A DNA stretch of 64,000 bases. Source: Telopea speciosissima. Taxonomy: Eukaryota > Streptophyta > Magnoliopsida > Proteales > Proteaceae. Where the stretch lies: positions 13,141,501-13,205,500 of the forward strand of contig NC_057916.1 in assembly GCF_018873765.1 (NCBI RefSeq), read 5' to 3'. The notes beneath the pieces were generated by a model. The model worked only from the letters and a program-made list of their open reading frames with translations. It did no database searches and was not told where the DNA came from. Both the position numbers and the translations under genes were made by a program. Each line of letters begins with the position of its first letter. Within the stretch, counting starts at the first letter, position 1. Below are positions 57,981-64,000 of this stretch, in pieces.

Positions 57981-59190
57981 GCTAATAAACCTTTGGCCCT
58001 AAAACTGAAATGAGATTTTATTTTTGTGGATCGTGCGTAATACGCACATCTGCATAGCTTAGTTAACCTCCTTCGGGGCACTTTGGTCATTGGGCCATTT
58101 CGGTCTAAACACTTGCATGTCAGAAGTGCATGTGACTGCAACGTTACTCTCGAATTAGTCCAAGTGGGGTTATTGTATTAAGATCTTATCACACAGACTA
58201 ACCGCTTCCTTTAGTTATTAATTAACTACTGTAATTAGTATGATTAATTGTATTTAGGAGACATAATTATGAATCTAGAGTTATCGAGAGTCCTCTTACG
58301 GTCTTTTACCTATACAAACAACCATTAGAATGCCATGTCTCAACTCTCAATTTACAGATTCGTTAATGCCCTGTGAAGTCAAAAGCCATTGGAGAAATCG
58401 GAAACTCTGGTGCTACGTAGTCAAAGGGAAGGAGATGAACATGGCTTTGAGGTGGGATTGAGACTGGTTCAGTGATTATTGGATTTCGAAGAAACTCAGT
58501 TATGGTGGTGGACTGGTGGTTATTGAAGCACTTTAACAATTCTTTAGATTCCAGAGGAGTTTTTAAAAGTCATCATGGATCCACAAGACAGTTACGAGGA
58601 TCGAGAGGGCAGTTATGGAGTGGGGACCTTAAAGTTCCCTAAATTGCCGGGAAATTTTGCCATTAAAATATAGAGTATCAAAACCAAAGAAAGCCCAACA
58701 CGCAATCACTCCATCACCTAAGTTTCCGCACCCTTTGCTCTTTATCTTTTCTTTCGAAGAAATTTAGTAGCGTTTCTCAGTCCGACTCAGTAAGTCAGTC
58801 CACGATCGCTCAAAGACCAGAGATCTTGGAAAGGGTAGCGGCACCCACTACATAGCATTACACCTTCAAGAGGACTAAAGCAAAGACTCCAACACCCGCC
58901 TTTGCCTTTTCAGAGAAGTCCAGAGACGTGGGGAACGAAGACTGAACTCTTGACTCTCAATTCATTCTATAAACAATAGAGAAAAGAAAGACCCGTCTCT
59001 CCAATCTCCATAAAGTCTTGTTCTTGATGAATCCTCTAGTCTCAGCTCTTCTCTTCAGTCAATAGGACTGCAAATCTTCCAGGTATTCTTCCCCCCCCCC
59101 CCCCCTCCTCTCTCTCTCTTTCTGGTCTCACCTCATTTGCTTTCATTTTCATTTTTAGATTGATGCATGTGACCTTTGAATGAAAGAGAA
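57981..59190. other. Shared upstream region of the PPR and receptor-kinase genes
   Basis: 1.2 kb between two divergent starts. The side near 59190 is CT-rich with a C14-type run (59090-59105), typical of a plant 5' untranslated leader. No other gene or repeat is visible, and I do not assign a TATA box. Confidence 0.5.
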
Positions 59191-61725
59191 ATGGGTTGTC
59201 TACACTCATTGCCCAATGCAATTGGGGTGTTCATCTGCCTCCTCTTTTGTTGCTTCTGGGTTCCTTCTTTTGTCTTCGCTGCATTTCTCCCTGTGGACAA
59301 TTTCTTGATCGATTGCGGGGGAGGCAAACCATTAAAAGTTGATGATGGTCGGACATTCGAGCCTGATTCGGGGAATTCCAACATGGGTTTTTCTATATCC
59401 CCAGCTTCCCGCATTGTTGTTTCCGAAAATGTAACTGCTCCATGGAATCTCTACCAAACTTGTCGGGTTCTTACAGAAACCTCAACCTACACCTTCCGCA
59501 CCAAGCAGGTCGGCCGTCATTGGTTGCGCCTACACTTGTACCCGATCGAGAATCCTCGTTACAATTTGAAAGCCGCTGTCTTCTCTGTTGAGGCAAATGG
59601 GGTCACGCTGCTTCACGAGTTCTCCTTCGCTGAATCAGAGAAACGCCCATCTCGTCTTTACAAGGAATTCGTCGTCCATGTCGATGTTTCCAACTCCAAA
59701 GACTTGGTGCTCACCCTCTCTCCGTCGAACGCTTCATTGGCATTCATCAATGGGATTGAGGTAATATCAGTGCCCGACGGCCAGTTTCCTTCCACCGCCA
59801 TTGCCATTCCGATTGGCCCTTCCCTCGAAATCCCAGCCCATGTGGCTCTGGAAACAGCTTACAGGATCAACATGGGAGGTCCGCTTATAAACCCTGAGAA
59901 TGACTCGTTGTGGAGGACGTGGGAACCTGATTACCCATTCCTCCTCAATTCTGCTTCTGCTTGGAGCGTTTCAGTTGACCCCAGTTTGATCAGATACCCT
60001 ACTGGAATATCAGTCGAAATTGCACCAAAGGTGGTTTATGCTACTGCGCAAGAAATGGCGGATGCGAATGTTGGTGAACAGAGATTTAACATCTCATGGG
60101 CGTTTAGAGTTGATGGAGGCTTCACCTATCTCATCAGGTTGCATTTCTGTGACATTGTCAGCCAAGCTCTGAGTAATCTGGTTTTCAACGTCTACCTTAA
60201 CAACCAATCTGCATTGGATTCTTTCGACATCTCAAGTAAAACGATGGAGTTATCTGCTGCTTACTTTGTGGACTTTGCTGCCGATGTTTCAATGAGCTCG
60301 AATCAGATTTTGGTTCAAATTGGTCCTCCTAATCTGAGGAATATCCCATCCAATGCGATCCTCAATGGTCTGGAGATCATAAAATTAAGCAACCCTGATG
60401 GCAGCCTAGATGTGCCTTCTGGTGCAGATTTTAGTTCTAGGGGTCCCAAGAGGAAGGTAGCGGTGATTGCCAGTGTGACTTGTCTGGCTGGATTTGCAAT
60501 CTTGGCCCTCATAGCCGCAGCTTTCTACTTGCATTTCCGTAAATCAAAGAAGCCCAAGAAGCATCCAACCTCTGCCTGGTTACCACTTCCTACCCATGTG
60601 GGGCATTCAGAATCCAAAATATCAACTGTTAGTTATGCTTCAACTGCACCTTCCCTTGGTTTAGGTCGTGTTCTAGCATTCTCGGAGATTCGTGAAGCAA
60701 CAAAGAACTTCGATGAGAACTTGGTCATTGGGGTTGGAGGCTTCGGCAAGGTTTACAGAGGTGTATTAGACAATGGGGTTATTGTTGCTGTAAAACGTGG
60801 GAACCCAAGATCCCAGCAAGGATTGACAGAGTTCAGGACAGAAATTGAGATGCTTTCCAAGCTTCGGCACAGACACCTAGTTTCTCTTATAGGCTACTGT
60901 GAAGAACTCAATGAGATGATCCTGGTCTATGAGTTTATGGCAGGAGGGCCCCTAAGGACACACTTGTACGGCTCTGACCTCCCACCACTTACTTGGAAAC
61001 AGAGGCTTGAGATTTGCATTGGGGCAGCAAAAGGTTTGCACTACCTTCACACTGGTGCTGCTGAGAGTGTGATCCATCGTGATGTCAAGACAACCAATAT
61101 CCTGCTCGATGAAAACCTCATAGCCAAAGTAGCAGATTTTGGGTTGTCTAAGTTAGGCCCTACATTGGATCAGACTCATGTAAGCACCGCTGTGAAAGGG
61201 AGCTTCGGGTATCTTGATCCAGAATACTTCCGTAGGCAGCAATTAACAGAGAAATCTGATGTTTATTCCTTTGGAGTAGTACTAATGGAGGTGTTATGTG
61301 CTCGTCCCGCCATTAATCCGTCTCTCCCAAGGGAACAGGTCAACATAGCTGAATGGGCCATGCACTGGCAGAAGAAGGGCCACCTCAATCAGATAATTGA
61401 TCCCCATCTTGTGGGATATGTGAAACTTGAATCCTTACGCAAGTTCGGGGAAACAGCAGAGAAGTGTTTATCTGAATATGGCATTGAAAGACCAACAATG
61501 GGAGATGTTCTGTGGAACTTAGAATATGCTCTTCAGCTGCAACAGGCTTCCTTGCAAACTATAGCTGATGAAAACAGCACAAATTACATCCCAGAAATAC
61601 CAGAATGGATTCCCCACATCGAGGCTGCTGATTGTGATTGTGCTGATATTGTCAGTGATCCAGGGTCTGACGCAGCAACAACAAGTGGAGTGTTTTCACA
61701 GTTAATAAATCCAAGGGGCCGATAG
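59191..61725 (+). CDS. THE1: THESEUS1-like CrRLK1L receptor kinase
   Basis: Intronless frame of 844 codons from ATG 59191 (MGCLHS) to TAG; the longer frame at 59176 opens with TTG, so it is not the start. A signal peptide (about 1-31) precedes FLPVDNFLIDCGGGK. Two malectin-like domains fill residues about 35-405, a membrane span lies at about 423-447, and a Ser/Thr kinase at about 505-785. Key kinase residues: glycine loop GVGGFGKVYRG (514-524), Lys535 in VAVKRG, HRDVK at 629-633, DFG at 649-651, and an activation segment with KGSFGYLDPEYFRRQQLTEK. The RD motif is present, so it should be active. The tail ATTSGVFSQLINPRGR closely matches THESEUS1, the plasma-membrane sensor of cell-wall integrity and RALF peptides that restrains growth when cellulose synthesis is impaired. 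Length (about 850 in the family) is normal and no lesion is seen. Confidence 0.95.
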   Translation: MGCLHSLPNAIGVFICLLFCCFWVPSFVFAAFLPVDNFLIDCGGGKPLKVDDGRTFEPDSGNSNMGFSISPASRIVVSENVTAPWNLYQTCRVLTETSTYTFRTKQVGRHWLRLHLYPIENPRYNLKAAVFSVEANGVTLLHEFSFAESEKRPSRLYKEFVVHVDVSNSKDLVLTLSPSNASLAFINGIEVISVPDGQFPSTAIAIPIGPSLEIPAHVALETAYRINMGGPLINPENDSLWRTWEPDYPFLLNSASAWSVSVDPSLIRYPTGISVEIAPKVVYATAQEMADANVGEQRFNISWAFRVDGGFTYLIRLHFCDIVSQALSNLVFNVYLNNQSALDSFDISSKTMELSAAYFVDFAADVSMSSNQILVQIGPPNLRNIPSNAILNGLEIIKLSNPDGSLDVPSGADFSSRGPKRKVAVIASVTCLAGFAILALIAAAFYLHFRKSKKPKKHPTSAWLPLPTHVGHSESKISTVSYASTAPSLGLGRVLAFSEIREATKNFDENLVIGVGGFGKVYRGVLDNGVIVAVKRGNPRSQQGLTEFRTEIEMLSKLRHRHLVSLIGYCEELNEMILVYEFMAGGPLRTHLYGSDLPPLTWKQRLEICIGAAKGLHYLHTGAAESVIHRDVKTTNILLDENLIAKVADFGLSKLGPTLDQTHVSTAVKGSFGYLDPEYFRRQQLTEKSDVYSFGVVLMEVLCARPAINPSLPREQVNIAEWAMHWQKKGHLNQIIDPHLVGYVKLESLRKFGETAEKCLSEYGIERPTMGDVLWNLEYALQLQQASLQTIADENSTNYIPEIPEWIPHIEAADCDCADIVSDPGSDAATTSGVFSQLINPRGR

Positions 61726-62439
61726 TAAAGGAGTTTTTATAGGGGGTGAAACTTTTCTGTGTAATTTTGGAAAATCAATTTTCTGTTTAACAGCTTTTAC
61801 TGAAAATTTGAAAAATCTCTTGCGTGTATTCCAGTTAACCCTCATTGCTGATTCTTGTACTGGGAAGACAAACCAAGTGGTAATTGAAATACTAATCATA
61901 TCTTGTCACTTGGATTTAGTGAAGGGTTCATCTGTTTGTTACCAAGCAGGTTACGAACAGAATTAATAACAGGACGTTTTACCCTTTACACAATGATATG
62001 GAGCTATAATAGAACAGAAATGAAGATGCATGAACAGCCACTTTCTTTTCTCTCCTCTAGCAACTTCTCTTCATCCTGATTCAGTCAGTGGCACTTTAAC
62101 CCAGTTCGTTCAGAAGACAGAAATGAAGATGCATGAACAGCCAAGTCTGGCCTTGGTTGATCCAGTGCCAGCTGTCAACCCAAGATATAGGTGCTGGAGA
62201 GCCTCTGATTTAAATACCAATTACCATATTAGAGGTGAGCTCTAGATGTGTTTCCACAAACATCAAATTTAGTCAATCTAATTTATCAGTAAGTAAAGTT
62301 TGGCTATAATAAGTCAGTAGAATTTATTGAAAAAAAAGGGAAATATTCCATCTACACCATCAACATTTGTATTTATACAGACGATAGAAAAAGTATAGGT
62401 GCTGCTTGGCTAAGTTAGACAATAAGAAGGTGCATTATC
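61726..62439. other. Convergent 3' region between THE1-like and DUF1635 genes
   Basis: Holds both 3' untranslated regions. A segment AGAAATGAAGATGCATGAAC occurs twice (about 62017 and 62120), a roughly 100-bp spaced duplication. No gene seen. Confidence 0.5.
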
Positions 62440-63387
62440 TTAGTGGAGTCTTAGCCGTTTCCCAGTACTGTTATATCTGTGGGAAAAGTCCTGATTCATT
62501 GGAGTAGATAATAGTTCCCCATTGTCCAAACATGAAACTGGACTGCTTGACAAATTCAACAAAGATGTAGAGCATATCTGAGATGACATCTCAAGGTATG
62601 ATGAACCAAACAAACTTTGAACCTTGTAATTCGGACTGGGAACTGGTTTCTGATTAATTTTTTCAGGATCACAACCTTTGATTGAAACAGCTGGTATTTG
62701 GAATGGTTGCAAAGGTGGCGGATTTCGCCATCGAGGAAGAGGTCCTGCAACAAGTACTGTCTGAAGCAGTGGTCCTGCTTCCATTACAGCTTGTAGCAGT
62801 TTGCCTTTTTGAGGAAGTGGTTTTCCCTTGGTGAGATTATCAATTACTGATGAAGCATGATCAACCTTGGGTGCACCTGAGGAAATAGTACCAAGTGATG
62901 GAGATATATTTCCTGCAGAGAAGATGTCCATGGAGATTGGGACATTACATTCTTGAATGGGTGGCTGCTGTGGCACTCCAAGGTTACATGAATCACCAAC
63001 ATTCATGTTCGACATTTCTGGAGAAGAAACTGCATCGATGAATGAATCTACAGGGGATGAACCATACGAGTGATGATTGTATGTTTCAGATAGACTATCT
63101 GATTCAGTAATGCTTGAATTCAGTCCTTTGGGTTTCAATGCAGCGCACTCCGATTGAAGATTCGGAAAAACAGAAAAGATTTCTGTTTGGCTATTTGGAG
63201 TGACTCTGTTTAGTACTTTCTGCAGCTGAACTCGTGCTTCATCTCTTTCATGGTAAGCAGAATTAAGGAGTTGGAGAAGTTGCTTTACATTCTCCTCATT
63301 CTTTTTCATCTCCACTTTTGCATCCATTCTTGCAGATTCTAGTTCATAAGTAGTGTAGAGAAGCTTGTGCTTCAGCTCATCAATACT
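62440..63387 (-). CDS. DUF1635 family protein, last exon (partial)
   Basis: The minus-strand exon starts at 63387 after a TTTGTTCTGGCAG acceptor and ends with TAA at 62440, 315 codons. The first residues, SIDELKHKLLYTTYELESAR then QLLQLLNSAYHERDEARVQL, are the defining coiled-coil block of plant DUF1635 proteins (Pfam PF07795). The rest is low-complexity and Ser/Pro-rich, and ends in the basic GKRLRLH, a possible nuclear signal. A MEAGPLLQTVLVAGPLPRWR-type core about two thirds along is a conserved family motif. Function is unknown. A short 5' exon must lie upstream on the minus strand, but I could not place it before the window ends at 64000. No damage is visible. Confidence 0.9.
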   Translation of the reverse strand, partial: SIDELKHKLLYTTYELESARMDAKVEMKKNEENVKQLLQLLNSAYHERDEARVQLQKVLNRVTPNSQTEIFSVFPNLQSECAALKPKGLNSSITESDSLSETYNHHSYGSSPVDSFIDAVSSPEMSNMNVGDSCNLGVPQQPPIQECNVPISMDIFSAGNISPSLGTISSGAPKVDHASSVIDNLTKGKPLPQKGKLLQAVMEAGPLLQTVLVAGPLPRWRNPPPLQPFQIPAVSIKGCDPEKINQKPVPSPNYKVQSLFGSSYLEMSSQICSTSLLNLSSSPVSCLDNGELLSTPMNQDFSHRYNSTGKRLRLH

Positions 63388-64000
63388 CTGCCAGAACAAA
63401 TAAATACATTAATAAGACAAAGTGGAAATCCAAATTATGGGAATCAGAAAAAACAAAGAGCAAGTATGGTTGTTTAATTTCTTCAAGTGCATCTTATATG
63501 GGAGTAGATACAACATGATCTGTACAAAACAAAGATTGGATTGAGAAATAAACCAGAAAGTAAAAAGATTGATATGGAAAGGTAAGATTGAACAACCAAA
63601 AATCAAGAATTATTTTTTCTGAAAAACAACTACAGCTTCTTATTTCCTAACACCTGAGATACAATGCACAATTGTAATCACATCGAAAATCAAAAACTTG
63701 TGAAGTTATTAAAAAAAACTCTTAATTTAAAGATCCAACTACCGTATGACTTTTCCAAGAGTTAGGAGTTCACTGTTCACCTGCCTGGGCACCAAGATAT
63801 CAAAAACCTTATATTGTCAAACCCTTTTTTTCCTTGTCAATACATTTATCAGATAGAGACAAGACTGCTTCATGGTAGTCTTTAGAATGAAAATGCGTTT
63901 GAACAAGAATCGCCATTGACTTTACCAACTTAAGAAACTCACTCTTTAAAGAGTAAAAAATAAAGAAAACAGCTCCTTTTTTTCACAGTGTACATAAAAA
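63388..64000 (-). other. Intron or upstream part of the DUF1635 gene
   Basis: AT-rich sequence directly upstream of the DUF1635 acceptor. Family members begin with a short first exon encoding a Met-rich start and a W-containing segment; I find no convincing match here, so it probably lies beyond the right edge. Confidence 0.5.

Noticed and set aside
59176-59190. Upstream extension of the THESEUS1-like frame
   Set aside because: It opens with TTG, not ATG; the ATG at 59191 leads straight into a signal peptide.
63388-63399. N-terminal M-F-W-Q extension of the DUF1635 exon
   Set aside because: The first codon is TTG and the segment is the TTTGTTCTGGCAG splice acceptor; the conserved block starts right after it.
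1-64000. Possible CRISPR array, phage or novel multi-gene system
   Set aside because: This is plant nuclear DNA; no spacer-repeat arrays, operons or clustered unknown genes are present.

Overview
The window is nuclear DNA from a flowering plant, most likely a eudicot. It shows plant-specific gene families, intron-rich genes with GT-AG junctions, plant retrotransposon tRNA-primer sites, and introns swollen by transposable elements. I see no operons, CRISPR arrays, tRNA or rRNA genes. I also see nothing I would call a new molecular system; the interest lies in how mobile elements have built up inside ordinary housekeeping genes.

Layout, left to right. (1) 1-2370, minus strand: a decayed duplicate of a UDP-glucuronate decarboxylase (UXS) gene that keeps its exon borders. 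(2) 2.4-5.3 kb: three palindromic (foldback) elements and no gene. (3) 13126 to 5325, minus strand: a complete 8-exon gene for a PsbP-family thylakoid-lumen protein, best fitting PNSL1/PPL2. Its intron 6 holds a solo-LTR-like fossil and its intron 7 a non-autonomous Mutator-like element with a perfect 9-bp target duplication. (4) 13.1-16.8 kb: intergenic, with a TRIM-type LTR fossil. (5) 16815-52201, plus strand: a 14-exon MON1 gene (vacuolar fusion protein) stretched over 35 kb. I rebuilt all exons; phases agree throughout and give 712 codons plus a stop. The introns hold inverted gypsy-type LTRs, three hAT-type MITEs, an L1 LINE remnant, a tRNA-derived SINE with a 19-bp target duplication, a long inverted repeat, a Mutator-like element with a zinc-finger gene fragment, and a broken Ty1/copia element with nested insertions. 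(6) 52.2-56.4 kb: a further Mutator-like element and a 92-bp minisatellite. (7) 57980 to 56397, minus strand: an intronless E-class PPR gene. (8) 59191-61725, plus strand: an intronless THESEUS1-like CrRLK1L receptor kinase, divergent from the PPR gene. (9) 63387 to 62440, minus strand: the last exon of a DUF1635 gene that continues past the right edge.

The genes do not form one pathway. They cover chloroplast electron transport (PsbP-like), endosome-to-vacuole traffic (MON1), organelle RNA processing (PPR), cell-wall sensing (THESEUS1-like) and an unknown role (DUF1635). All assignments rest on reading the sequence and on remembered family features; no database search was run.
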